64,000 nucleotides of DNA from contig CM069454.1 in NCBI GenBank assembly GCA_035610835.1, positions 930,001 to 994,000 on the forward strand. The letters are read 5' to 3'. The DNA is from Ophiura sarsii. Its lineage: Eukaryota > Echinodermata > Ophiuroidea > Amphilepidida > Ophiuridae. The notes below the pieces were generated by a model. It had not been told where the DNA came from. It saw only the letters and a program-made list of their open reading frames with translations, and ran no database searches. This document shows positions 34,038-45,612 of this stretch, in pieces. Each line of letters begins with the position of its first letter. Within the stretch, counting starts at the first letter, position 1. Made by a program: the position numbers and the translations under genes.

Positions 34038-34825
34038 AATGGTTGGGGTACAGCCGGGGGGGGGGGGGGCACTGACATTTGAAAAGGGTATGTGCCGCGC
34101 TGAAGACCCCCTTTTCACCCTCTGCTGCTAGCTCTTATGACCCCCTTTTGAGCCTGCATCAGTTCTTAAGACCCCAATTTGATTAAAAATACCAAAATCG
34201 CGAAATTTTGCGTTCCAAAGCCCCAATTCTTCGAAAAATGTGCGTTCTAAAACCAACAAAAAAATCGAAAATGTGCGTCCTTGCTAATCAAAATTGAACT
34301 ATAGGCCAGTTCTCAAGACCTACTTTTTTGAAAAAATCAGTTCCTAAGACCCTATTTTTTGTCATAAAATCTACTCAGTTCAGTTCTGTAGCCCCCCTTT
34401 TTGAGACCCTGGGCGACACACCCCTACCCCAAAAAAAGTTGAGTGCCCCCCCGGTTCTGTTCCTGTAGGGTCAAAAAAAAATCGCACGGTCACAACATTT
34501 CGCACGGTCACAACATTTCGCAAGGTCACAAATTTCGCACGGTCAAAAAATTTCGCACGGTCACAAAGTTGACTGTTGTGCTTTTTGTACTGCGAAATTT
34601 TCTTTCTTTCTTTCTTTCCCTTTCTTCTTTTCTTTCTTTCCTCTTTTTTCTCATTTTCCTTTTTCTTTTTCCTCCCTTTTTCCTTTCTCTCTCTCTTTTC
34701 TTTCCCTTTACCCCTTCTTTTCCTCTTTTCCCTTTCCCCCATTTTTCCTGGTGGGTAGGTTTGAATTTCCTGTTGAGTACCTTCAGGGGGGCACTGTGCC
34801 TGCCCCCCGGCTGTTACGCCACTGG
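34038..34825. mobile_element. CAGTGGCGTA-ended repeat element with poly-G, minisatellite and pyrimidine tract
   Basis: The left side reads CAATGGTTGGGGTACAGCCG then a G-run; the right side complements to CAGTGGCGTAACAGCCGGGG. Inside, in order: a segment shared (inverted) with 10037-10200; an 18-bp minisatellite TTTCGCACGGTCACAACA (34482-34568, about five copies); and a 150-bp polypyrimidine tract (34598-34750). The same minisatellite unit and pyrimidine tract recur at 45165-45360. Frames through the tract encode only Phe/Leu/Ser or Lys/Glu/Arg repeats. Confidence 0.65.
34482..34568 (+). repeat. 18-bp TTTCGCACGGTCACAACA minisatellite
   Basis: About five units, two or three shortened by a few bases. 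A single unit (ATTTCGCACAGTCCAAAA) at 45168 shows that it belongs to a dispersed family. Confidence 0.85.
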
Positions 34826-34830
34826 TAGGG

Positions 34831-35260
34831 GGAGAAAAGGTTGTCCACAATGATTCTTTTTCATTTCAGTCTAAAATAATCCTTAATATGAACATTATTA
34901 ATGTTGTCCACAAAATGTAATAAGTGAAAGCCTTTTTGAAAGTATCCACATGAATGGAATGTGAGAAACATGCAGCATTTGATTACAGCGATGTCAACTA
35001 TGGGTCATGTAAGTTGATCAATTGTAATGGTATTGTGAGTTACATGACCAAACATTTAGCGAGTGTTTTATATTAGGGGCCTCAAAAAGGGGGCAAGTTG
35101 GGTATTAAAATAATTCTACAAGTTTTCTGTATCTAAATATGTTTTTAGTTTCATACTGCCACCTATTTTACCAGAGATATAAGGTTGAAAAAGGTATCGA
35201 GACTTTTGGGACACCCTGTACAAAGGCTCATAAAATAATGATAGGAGATCAAACTTAACT
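34831..35260. other. Intergenic stretch ending in a CAGGGTGTCCC end
   Basis: GACTTTTGGGACACCCTGTA at about 35200-35219 is the inverted counterpart of the lone end at 5660. No gene is seen. Confidence 0.45.
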
Positions 35261-35264
35261 ATTA

Positions 35265-35990
35265 AATAGCAACATTTTCAAATGATGAAGACATTTTCTT
35301 GAAGCCAATAAAACCCAATTTTAAAACAAACAAAAAATAACAATAACCCAAACCCATCCCCCCCAAAACACCCAAACAAACATCCCCTGGAGCAAAAGAT
35401 AATATAAAATGAATTGTATACACGCTTTTTCCTCACACCCAAATCCAGAAAATTATAAGGCTAAAAGCAGAGCAAAATTCCCTCTTCCTGACTCTACCCT
35501 GCCCCCTGGAAAAAAAGACAACCAAAGGAAAGAAGAAAAAAACATATATGGAAAAAAGGAAAAAAGGAAAAGAAAAAAAACACCAAGATTGCCCAATACT
35601 CATTCCTGAAATAAAATCTACAAGAATTACCCATGAGACAACCCCATATCACTTTGATAACAACAAGAAAAAGAAGGAAAAAAATAATAAATAAACAAAT
35701 AAATAAAAACGAATGAATAATCGCTAAACAATAAATACATTATTAAATGGATGAGCAAATAAAAAAGTTAAAAAGACAAACTAAAAAAACACACACAAAA
35801 GAACCAAGAAATCAAACAAACAAACCAAATTAAACACCTTAAATAGTCATAAAAACACCATCACACAAAAACAACACCATTACCCCAAAACAAATCCATA
35901 TCAACACAAAAACACCCAGAAAAACACAAGCCATGCTCATGGCTATCATCAAGTTTCAACTGAATATTCAACAATTTAAGCTGATTTGAG
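35265..35990 (+). repeat. A/C-rich, strand-asymmetric low-complexity stretch
   Basis: The plus strand is dominated by A, with C next, and is poor in G and T over about 600 bp (AAAACAAACA, AAACACCC and AAAAAGGAAAA types). No coding capacity is recognised. Confidence 0.6.
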
Positions 35991-36002
35991 TTTTACATTC
36001 TC

Positions 36003-36290
36003 AGTAGCGTATCTACCGGGGTCCAGAGTCCCCCCCCCCCCCCCCCCCCCCCGCCCCCAAACGCCTTTGACCGGGAAGGCTAGCACAATCTACCGGGAAG
36101 GAGAAAGGGAAAGAAAGGGAAAAGAGAGAGAGGAAAAAGGGAAAGGAATAGAAAGGAGAAATGAAGAAAATTATGACGGGCAAATTAATAAGTGTGTGCT
36201 GATGTTCACACCGGTTATGGACGATGACCCACCATTGTAAGGACTTTTTGTTGGTGACGCCCCCCCCCCCCCCCCCCCCCATTCCCCCCA
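36003..36290. repeat. CAGTAGCGTA box with two C-runs and a GA-rich tract
   Basis: CAGTAGCGTATCTACCGGGG at 36003 is followed by C-runs at about 36031-36052 and 36260-36280 and a GAAAGG-rich tract at 36100-36160. It belongs by structure to the CAGTGGCGTA/poly-G group. Confidence 0.55.
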
Positions 36291-36299
36291 CCAAAGTAT

Positions 36300-37070
36300 T
36301 TATGAACACTCCCTTACCTCAACAGATATCTGTTCCATTTGAACAATAATTTTTGATTTAAAACATGAAAAATAGTGAATTTATTACGCATTTTATCTCA
36401 TGCAGTGGCCAAATATGGGCTCCAATTTTTTTGGGCCAAATTCGGCCACCTTACCGGACTGACTTGGCCTAACATGTAAACGCCTTCAAGTAATACAAGC
36501 CAGGCTAGAGAAAAGGGACAGATAAAATAGCTGTTGACTGACCTAATTCCTATGTGTGTTGTAAAGTCTATGATTTATAAAGCCTAAAGGCCCTAATTAA
36601 TAGTAGGTCTATGTTAAACTGACTTGGCCTATAAGAAGCCATCACGATTGGAACCTTCTTCTGTACCCCGACTTGTTTTGATAAGTGAGAACACACTACA
36701 ATACATGCAATAGTCAATATCCATAAAAAAAAGTAGGCCCTGCCTACATATTAACTTGATTTTCACGTTGAGTCCTACTTTTTTAGATTTAGTTGAATTT
36801 CTAAATGGTGCCAACAAATGGCTTGATGTGCTCATTACGCACACGTTGCGATATTGTACACGAAAATCGGTGGTTGAAGTCATGTAAAACTTTAAGCTTT
36901 AAAAAGCCGTGACTATTTCTTACCTTGTATTTGTATAACGAGGAAATTAGTTTGGGCGCAAATCTATCGTGAGCAATATACTGGGCATGAGAACACATCG
37001 GCGTCCATTTATTACGTACATACAGGCGTTGCCATGGTCCCGTTAACTGGGGGATAACGAAAACCTAAGG
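36300..37070. other. Intergenic stretch, no gene seen
   Basis: Only short overlapping open frames. No repeat was identified apart from the octamer-like TAGGCC core common in the window. Confidence 0.4.
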
Positions 37071-37490
37071 GCCTTATCTGGGGTTTACGCTCCTATGGTA
37101 CACACATGCAGCATAAGTGTGTCAATTCCGCGTAAACCCCAGATAAGGCGGGCCTTATCTGGGGTTAACGATCCTTATCTAGGGATAAGGATCGTTAACC
37201 CCAGATAAGGCTGCCTTATCTGGGGTTTACGATCCTTATCCCTAGATAAGGATCGTTAACCCAAGATAAGGCGCCTTATCCCTAGTTTACGCTCCTTATC
37301 TAGGGATAAGAATCGTAACCCCAGATAGGGCGCCTTATCCCTAGTTAACGTTCCTTATCTGGGGATAAGGATCGTTAACCAGATAAGGCCCGCCTTATCT
37401 GGGGTTTAGGTCCCTTATCTGGGGTTTAGGTCCCTTATCTGGGGTTTAGGTCCCTTATCTGGGGTTAAGGCGGAAATGACACACTTATGC
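37071..37490. repeat. CCTTATCTGGGG palindrome cluster (fold-back element)
   Basis: An outer inverted repeat, GCATAAGTGTGTCA at 37111 and its near-complement ending at 37490, encloses about 300 bp built from one motif and its complement. Four or five units of about 60 bp each run CCTTATCTGGGGTTWACG, ATCCTTATCTAGGGATAAGG, ATCGTTAACCCCAGATAAGG. Three 19-bp units (GGTCCCTTATCTGGGGTTTA) then follow at 37409, 37428 and 37447. Each 60-bp unit is itself palindromic, so the region can form many alternative hairpins. AGATAAGG matches the GATA-factor consensus WGATAR, present more than fifteen times. No protein is encoded. Confidence 0.85.
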
Positions 37491-37533
37491 TTCCATAAGC
37501 GCCATCGTAATCTAATCCCGAGATCCCAATGGC

Positions 37534-38547
37534 ATTATCGCATTGCATGATACATTTAAATACAATGCATGGGGGTTTCCCGATATTATGATATTCATGC
37601 AATGCCCTGCTGGCTGCGTAGTAGTATTGCTCAGTGTTTACAGTATCAGTATGTCAACATGTACAGTACGCGTACGAGTTAATAATAATTATTCATTGAC
37701 GACCATGAAAGTCATACCAGGTCTGATACAGTGGTACTTTCATGAATTAAAAGAGCGAGAATCTAAGCAGTGGTTGATTTTACTACGGATGATTTTACGG
37801 ACGGTGGTTGAAATTTGATATCATTACACATGTTAGAAACTGGGTTGGTTGGCTCATAGACGGTGAACACAAGCACGATTTGATCAGGTAAATTATTTAT
37901 TTATTTATCTGAAATTAATTATTTAGTCTTATTGTAATTTCACTAGTCTTATTGTAATTTCACTAAAATATGACAACCTGCATGCTTGTATTGTATAGCT
38001 ATACTCCAGGCTCTTGTGAAGAGCCATGTGAAATATGCTTAAAAGTGGAACTGTGAAATCAATGAACGATACGTATGCGGTTGACGTATTGTTGACAGAA
38101 TTTCGTATTAAAATTACGAAAATATGCAATACAAAGTCACGCTTCCATTTTATAAATCACTAGGCCTATAAATTAATATATTCATTAATAAATTGTGAAT
38201 TAAGTATAAATTCAATCTGATTCAAGTCACTTACAACGAAATGCCTCAAATATATGTTAAAAAACAAACTAACAAATAAAAGCACTTTATCCTTGGCCAT
38301 CTACGTCATTTGGTATTGCATGATGAATTTAAATACAATGCATTGGGGTTTTCCAATATGCCCATATAAATGCAATGCCTGGCTGGATGCGTAATAAATT
38401 GATAGCGCAGTGTACAGGTGTACGAGGTTTATCCAGTCACCATGTTAATTGACGACCACTGCTTAAGTCTTGTCGGTGGTTAAAATTTGATATCATTACA
38501 ACTGAGTTGATCACTGCAAGGACGATTTTTGAACAGGTAAATTTTGA
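37534..38547 (+). repeat. Duplicated ~250-350 bp segment
   Basis: Blocks at 37534-37892 recur in order at 38316-38547: 'attgcatgat-', 'ttaaatacaatgcat-ggg', 'aatgc-ctg-ctgg-tgcgta', 'ttgacgacca', 'ggtggtt-aaatttgatatcattaca', and a final 'cag-gtaaatt'. The last block looks like a splice-donor context (CAG|GTAAAT) in both copies, so an old duplicated non-coding exon is conceivable but unproven. Open frames here show no known domain. Confidence 0.6.
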
Positions 38548-38559
38548 TAAGTATTCTCA

Positions 38560-38850
38560 TAAGTCATTGGCTTTTAATTTTGTTTTCACATGTCAACTCA
38601 AAATGACTACACTAAAAACATAACAAAGTCATTTGACTTATATGATAAATGAAATATTTATCTTTCCAACTAAATAATTTGTCATGCAGCATGAAATGAC
38701 AAATTATAATTTGTCATAAAAAGGTGTCTTATGCGACAAATTTAAAAAAAATGTAATGCAACAAAATTAATTTGTATTGCAACAAAATGTATTTGTCATG
38801 CTAGTAGTGTAATTTGTCATGCTATATATATATTATATTATATATATATA
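38560..38850. repeat. AATTTGTCATGC / GCAACAAATT degenerate repeats
   Basis: Several copies of AATTTGTCATGC and its complement, plus GCAACAAAAT twice, ending in a TATATA tract. Likely the remains of a palindromic repeat. Confidence 0.5.
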
Positions 38851-39302
38851 GATAATTAGAAACGACTTAAGCAATCACATGTTGTTCTACAGAACTGTTT
38901 CGTGAGGGCCTGAGATAGACCCTCACTCCTCAGGAACAAATTGCAGACTGATTTATTTGTGTCAAACATGGTTAATATATACAAAAAACTACTAAATATG
39001 TAAGGCCAGCAATAGATCAAATAAATCATTGAGGTCAACAAGCTAAGTACATTCATGATTTCTTGCAAAACAGATTATCTGATTGTATAGTATAGTAATA
39101 CAGGTTCACAGAAAGTGATTAATATATGTGTCAAAAATTGTGCTATATATATATAGCATTACAGCATTGTGTATACAGTGAAACATCTTATCTCATTATT
39201 ATGACTGTGACTATATACATATACATGTATATACATGTTACATTACGAGTTTACGACGAGTCCAAGTTTAATTTAGCCCACGTATAAATCGCCTGATTGC
39301 AT

Positions 39303-39310
39303 GATATTTT

Positions 39311-39341
<31 letters not shown>

Positions 39342-39430
39342 TAATAAAAACAATAATAATAATAATAATAATGAGATTTATAAAGCGCCTTTTACTACAA
39401 AGTAGACAAGGCGCTGTAATTTTGCTGCTG
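39303..39430 (-). repeat. SINE/LINE tail with (AAT)n microsatellite
   Basis: On the minus strand, AAGGCGCTTTATAAATCTCA is followed by an ATT trinucleotide array. This 'gcgctttataaat plus ATT repeat' pattern is typical of the 3' ends of L2/V-SINE-type retroposons. A related tail, on the other strand, is at 62930-62991. Confidence 0.65.
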
Positions 39431-39882
39431 GTGAATCATCAGAATCATGTCGCATCAATTAAGGCATGAAGGTGCTGCCAATTTCTAGCGCAACCCTATC
39501 CGCAATAAGATTGTGATTATGAAGCGGAAATAATTGCCAGGAAATAATAGTAACATTGATAAGGTCATTAAAGGCAGACTAAAGTGCCTATAATGAAATT
39601 TTAAAAAACAAATATGATTTTTTTTAAATCTTTTGTAATTATTTATCGCCACTTATCAATATTACATTGTACATACATTCAATCTTTTACATTAACATAT
39701 AGCATAATTTCTATTCATCATTATAACCACTTACTTATTTGATCTATCCTTAAAACCGATTTCAATGTATATCTTAATTTGAGATATGCCATACGAGACG
39801 TATTCATGCTAATGCTGAATAATAAGTTATCATGTTTTCAAATTGTATATTAATATGACTACAAGCTACTTAATTCCAACAT

Positions 39883-41575
39883 TTATGTCAGTCGTCTAAC
39901 TCTGAGCTCATGCAATAATAACGCAACAACATTTGGATGCTTTCCGTATTTAAACTTGCTAATGCACATTTTGACCACAGAAATAATCGTATTGCTTATA
40001 TTATTACATTTCATGTTACCCTTAAAATAACCAAAAAGAAGATCTGTCACAGACACTTTTACTTTTTTCCTGTTACGTCAGAGAGTATTGTATTAATTTC
40101 TAACCATACCTTTCTTATAATATTCTTGCAATGAAAGAAAAAATGTTCCAGATACTCTTTTTCGTTACATGTTTCACATATATCATTATTAGCTTTACCC
40201 ATTTTAAGTAGTAAGATCCTAGTCGGATAAATATTGCAAAGTATTTTCCAATTCATAGTTACCAGTTTGGCTTCTTTTATTGAACATGTTGCATTTCTCC
40301 ATATATCACTCCACTGAAAAACATAGTTGGGAATTTTGTCTCCCAAAAACGTTCATTTATTGGTCTAACTGTTATTTTTGATATCAATATGCTACGCACA
40401 GTTTTAGAATTACATTTTTCTATTGGCAGGAAAGCAGAATTGATCATAAGACCAATCGTATGTTTAACAGTTTTTTGAGACTGCTGATTTTACTGTTATA
40501 TATTGTAGCATAATTCCTCCAGGCCTTTTAATTTTCTTACTTATTTCTGACATAGATAGAAATGCATTATTTTCATCATATAAGCTTGACATACTGACAA
40601 ACCCAGCTTTAATCCAATCGGTAAAATACAATGTGTTTCCAGAGCATTGAACACACGTATTGTTCCATATCATTTCTTGACTCGGATAATCTATTTCATC
40701 TACATTCATGGCTGACTTTGTTCTCAGCCATACTACTATTAGGTTGTGATAGAATGTTGACATATTATTAAGCTGTGCTATACATCTTTGATTTAAATTG
40801 CTATAGCTACTGTTACACTTTAGAATATTTAATTTAAAATCATTTAAATGAAATACATGTAAAGGTATATTTTTCCAAGTTGCTATCGAGTCATTTGTAA
40901 CCCGTTTAATCCACGAAACTTTCAGCGAGTTCAAGAAAGATAGCAGATGTACCATTTTCAATCCACCTTCAGTATAATCACTAATCATTGTTCTTCTTTT
41001 GACTTTTTCGATACTACCCCAAACGAATTTAAAGAAAGTAGAGTTGAGTTCATTAATATTCTTATCTGGTATCTCCAGTACACTTGATACGATAGTTGTG
41101 ACGCCAATAATTATTTTGCCAACAATAGTCAAATCCCGTTGATTCCATATTGTAATAATATTCTTTATCATATTAACTTTTGAAAGCCAATTGTCCTCTA
41201 TTTCACTAACAGTTACTGGTTTTGTACTACTAAAATAAATGCCCAGAGATTTAACTACATTATCAGGATGTAATTTCCATTTCATATTACATAATTTCTC
41301 TTGACTTTGTCTAGCCTACATGATCCAATCCACATACCTTCTGTTTTTGTTACATTTAGTTTCAGCCCAGAGAATAAAGAGAAACTCTTTAAAATATCGA
41401 ATACTTCATTTACATCTCTTTTGTTGCTAACACAAATTGTGATGTCATCTGCATATAGCGATATTCGGGCTTCATTTCTTGGATAATTATCTAAAGGGAG
41501 TTTAATACCGCTTATATTATCACACTGTCTTATTTTACAAGCAAAATCAAATATGATGCTAAATATGCCTCATCA
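39883..41575 (-). pseudogene. L1/Tx1-like LINE ORF2 remnant (RT palm to C-terminus)
   Basis: The minus strand encodes, in order: the end of a reverse transcriptase domain with the YADD catalytic box (SLYADDITICV, near 41460) and SGLKLNVTKTEGMWIGS; KSLGIYFS; a long thumb/connection region with LTIVGKIIIGVT, FFKFVWG and GGLKM-type motifs (40464-41285); then a C-terminal zinc-knuckle-like stretch, CETCNEKEYLEHFFFHC (about 40160-40200); and a final tail to a stop at 39883. These motifs in this order characterise the L1/Tx1 group. The frame is broken by single-base shifts near 41305, 40468, 40350 and 40060, and everything 5' of about 41575 (endonuclease, fingers, RT motif A) is missing. It is dead. 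The truncation point at 41575 has no obvious tail or target duplication. Confidence 0.88.
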
Positions 41576-41715
41576 CCACCATGCAACTACTGATTATAAC
41601 ACCTATTGAATTGTTAGCTTTTTAATACTAGGTTTAATTTTGGTGATTTCATGAATATCTTTCTCATATAGGTAGAAATTCTGACAGCAATACCATTCCT
41701 AATATACAATGTACA

Positions 41716-42240
41716 TACGAGGGGCATTCAATAAATACCTGCAACCATTGACAATTTCTGAACTGTGACATGTGTCAATAAAATAAACTTATGATACTTA
41801 AACTGTAAGTCTTAACCCTTTCTCACAGAAAATTTCAAACATAGGCCTATGGGTCATTTTTATCATGTTATTTCAGTACTATAAACATCATGGTCTCTGG
41901 GCACTGACAATTGACAAGAATCAGCATTATAAATCAAGAACCAATATTAAAACTGTAAACGCACGTATCTTAATGCATGCCATAAACTTGTCTTTCAAAT
42001 TTCCCGCCATTGTAACATTTAATTCCCTAACCAGTGCCCTGATATCACGGTATTCACAGTGCTGAAATGTAATGATAAAAATGGCCTACGAGTTCGAAGT
42101 TTTCTGTGAGAAAAGAGTAAGCGTTACAGTTTGTAAAATAAACTTATAATACTTAAACGTATCATAAGTTTATTTTACTGACACGTGTCACGGTTCAGAG
42201 ATTTTCAATGGTTGCAGGTATTAATTGAATGCCCCTCGTA
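41716..42240. mobile_element. 525-bp mariner-like MITE (TACGAGGGGCATTCAATAAA ends)
   Basis: Ends are TACGAGGGGCATTCAATAAA and its near-complement TTAATTGAATGCCCCTCGTA. Arms match for about 100 bp (AATAAACTTATGATACTTAA and its complement included). TA at both boundaries is compatible with Tc1/mariner insertion. No transposase is present. A solo right end is at 22702-22796 and a lone left end at 14062. Confidence 0.85.
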
Positions 42241-43320
42241 TGTTGTGTAGGACATTTATTTCACAATTCAAAGATACGGTTTTATCGAGTAGGCCTATGC
42301 CTATCAGAGAATTGTACATGACTAGTCCTAAATTAATAATAATGATCACGATCCTATATTAATATGGCGTCTTATAATAATCACAAAAGGCATATTCACA
42401 TACATGACAGATATTGTACAAAGAAATTCAATACATGTCATAATACATAATAATTGGTAGACAATATTCATACGTTCAAACAATTCAATATATTGTAGTA
42501 ATAGCCTGGCACACAGTAGCGTAGAGTCTTCAATAAGCAGGGAGGGTGAGGGCGAGCCTTATGGCAGGGTCGGGGTATAAACCCCCCCTCCCCCATAGTT
42601 TACGCCCCTGCTGGAGCATGAGCAGGTACACTGACAATATTATTTCGTCATTTGTTGAAGAAATTTCGTCAAACGGATAAATAAAAATTGTAATGCAGGA
42701 AACTTGTCATGTTACGATTCTGTTACTGTGGCCTAAGAATCAAACAAGATATGATACGAATCATTGGAATTACAAATTAAAAACAATGCAAAACTAATTC
42801 GATTGATTTGACAACCCTACCATTGCTTAACTTACAAATAAACATCTTCAGTTAAACTACAAGTGCCAATAACAATAATAACAATATGAAAATTAACACT
42901 AAGGGCAGATTCAGGGTCAAAACATTCGACATTGAATATTCAATCAACAAGTCACTATTATCTTGTCTATTTTAATTCACATTTATATTTCAACACTTTG
43001 TTGATGACAAAAAGCAATTCATAATGTGTACCTTCTTAATGAAGTATCATCCAGTATCATTAATTGACTATTTAAATCAGTTTCAAATCAGGATAATGAA
43101 TTTGATCAGTTGTTTTGTCAGTAACTGTGAGGAAGCAAAACATTTTACTTTGGGACCTCAGAATTTCACTCGAAGTTACGCCCTTCGTTAAATTCCGCAG
43201 TTTCAAAGTGATGTTTTAAAAATTCTTCACAGTTACCTCTTAACAACTAATACGCAGTCATTATCCTTTAAATTGTGATTCAACAACTCCCCTGTTGCAG
43301 GCTGATGACTACAACAGCTT
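42241..43320. other. Intergenic stretch with a CAGTAGCGTA box pair
   Basis: CACAGTAGCGTAGAG at 42514 and 'tttacgcccctgctgg' at about 42598 could be the ends of a roughly 100-bp member of the CAGTGGCGTA group. The remainder is AT-rich with no gene. Confidence 0.4.
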
Positions 43321-44992
43321 TAATTAATGTGCGTCGCGGGAAATTTTGACCGTTTCCATGGCAACGGGAGCCTTTCACATAAAAAAACACACAAACATTT
43401 CACTGGTTTCCGTGGAAACCATGCACAAACAAACTTTGTTGAATTCATAGAAATATGCACATGCATATATAGCATCATGCTGCCAGGTTTCATAGTCACA
43501 CATGCAAAAATGAGTGCTTGAGAGCTCATTTTGTGGCTCATTTTGTATTTTTTCACTATTGGTCGTCACGGTAACCCGAAAAGCGACGTCACACATTTTA
43601 AGCGAACCGACCTGAATCGAAAATTTGTCGACTCGACCCGACGATGAAAATCTCGTTCCAATCGCTTGATTCGTTTTCAAGATATTGTGCCTAGAAGGTG
43701 TTGGGTCTGTATCGGACTGCTGATAGTCTGCTATAGGCTTACTTGTGACAATTTTTGTGGTACAGTAATGATCGCGCTTACAGTTCACCATGACATTGGT
43801 GCACAAATAATCATGCTCAATCTTATTTTCTTGGAGCGTGCACGTCTATGTGTGGGAGCACAGATTACCAAACACACAAATAAATGTAAATTTTGCCCAA
43901 ATAGCACAGAATGAAGTGTGCGAAAATTAAAGAACATTGAAAATGATTATACTCCACTTAAATGCATCATTCCTTCCTTTTAATACCTCCCTTTGACATA
44001 CCACAGTCCCCTAAATCGCTCTAAATCCATGTAGCTTGTGATTTGATCAATAACATGTTTATATTTTGTCATCTTTTTATAAATTAGCATAACTGAAAAT
44101 CAACCCAAAATTGCCGTCAATATTTTTAGATATAAACCGACAAAATTTAACGTTGTGATGTTGTGGTATATTATTTGGCTCTCATGCTCGCATGCACTGT
44201 ATGTAAATTGGTCGGTAACATAATATTTTAGCCAAAATTGATGTGTTTTCCTTCTTAAAGAAGAGAATCCATAAAACCCAAATGTGATCAAAACATTAAA
44301 AATTTGCTGCCAATTTTGCTCAATTTTGCTCATATCATTCCATCAAATAGGAACTATTATCGTACTCAACTTTGCCGGAAGTGCTGCACACAACGGTAGT
44401 GTTTCGCTTCCACAACTTCCACATGGGGGCACCCACTAAATAGTTCTTCCATTGAAATACACGCATTGTTGCCATTGTTGGCATAATTTATGTGCATTTC
44501 TTAAACCCTTAGTTACAACAATATTTGGATTTTTTTTGCACATGAATATTTTCATTAAAGACATTTTTTTTAAAGATGTTTTTTTGTGACCAATCTAAAC
44601 TCAATTTCGCGCTCTATGTGTCTAAACAGTGCCCCCATAATTTTCAAAGAATAGGCCTAGGCCTATCTGCTATTATTCAGGTCTTAGATCAGGCCAAGTA
44701 AAATAAGTAACATGTTGATCATCCGTTCTTTTAAAAAAATGGTGGAGGGAGGCCCTTATATTTGTTATTATGTTATTTTTGTTACTATTCGTTTATGTGT
44801 GAAATTCCAATTCCTGAAGCTTTTGGCCTCATATTGTGAAAACAAAGAGGCCCTTATTATTTCATGTTATTTCCTAACTTTCCTACCCATAGGCAGGAAC
44901 AATAGTGTGCAACGTGTTTACAAATACTACTGAAACACTTCTATACATCTCTTTTATGACAACAGTATGAATTAATGTTATAAAGCTAATAT
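43321..44992. other. Intergenic stretch, possible promoter-type motifs, no gene recognised
   Basis: Overlapping open frames at 43320-43914 on both strands have no recognisable domains. Isolated motifs include GCGACGTCAC at 43583 (CRE-like) and GCCGGAAGTG at about 44373 (ETS-like). These alone do not establish a promoter. Confidence 0.3.
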
Positions 44993-45092
44993 NNNNNNNN
45001 NNNNNNNNNNNNNNNNNNNNNNNNNNNNNNNNNNNNNNNNNNNNNNNNNNNNNNNNNNNNNNNNNNNNNNNNNNNNNNNNNNNNNNNNNNNN
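44993..45092. other. Assembly gap (100 N)
   Basis: Exactly 100 N, a placeholder for unknown sequence, just before a G-run and pyrimidine tract that probably broke the assembly. Confidence 1.
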
Positions 45093-45129
45093 CACTTTTT
45101 TTTCTAGTCACTTACCTCGTGAATTTCAA

Positions 45130-45435
45130 GTAAGTGTGGGGGGGGGGGGGGAGGGGTGAGGTCAAAAGATTTCGCACAGTCCAAAAAAAAATCGCCCCCA
45201 TTTCTCTTCTCTTTCCCCGCTCCTTCCCCTTTCCCTTCTCTTTCTCCCTCTCCTTCTCCCTCTCCTCCCCCTTTCTCTTCTCTTTCTCCCTCTCCTTCCC
45301 CCTTCTGTCTCTCTTTTCTCCACTTCTTCTCGTCCCCATTTTCTCGCTTCTCCGTCCCCATTTTAGGTGTCCGGGGGGAGGGGGGGGGGGGGGGCAGTCT
45401 ACCCCCCCCCCCCCCCCCCCCCCCCCGCTGGCTAC
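45130..45435. repeat. Poly-G/poly-C repeat with polypyrimidine tract (relative of 34.0-34.8 kb)
   Basis: A G-run, AAAGATTTCGCACAGTCCAA, about 170 bp of TCTCC/TTCTC pyrimidine, then G- and C-runs (45373-45426) and GCTGGCTACGCTCCTG, the complement of a CAGGAGCGTAGCCAG end. Same parts in the same order as 34482-34825. Confidence 0.7.
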
Positions 45436-45612
45436 GCTCCTGTTTCCTTCGTTTTGATGGATAATTGGTGGAATCTTAATTGGTGCATCCTAATCGGAAT
45501 CTTAACTGGTATGGGCTGGTAAATGCTGGTGGAGGTGTGTTTTTATTGGGGGAATTTTAATATGATAAGCCAGCATATATATTTTTACTAAAGCAAAAAA
45601 CATGCCAACTAC

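Noticed and set aside
34380..34853. Long Lys/Glu/Arg-rich and Phe/Leu-rich frames
   Set aside because: They are translations of a polypyrimidine tract and its complement within a repeat element.
43321..44470. A promoter and gene suggested by CRE- and ETS-like motifs
   Set aside because: Single motifs without an open frame, splice pattern or CpG island are expected by chance in 1 kb.
45104..45464. Proline/serine-rich and glutamate/arginine-rich frames
   Set aside because: Same cause: low-complexity G-, C- and pyrimidine tracts.
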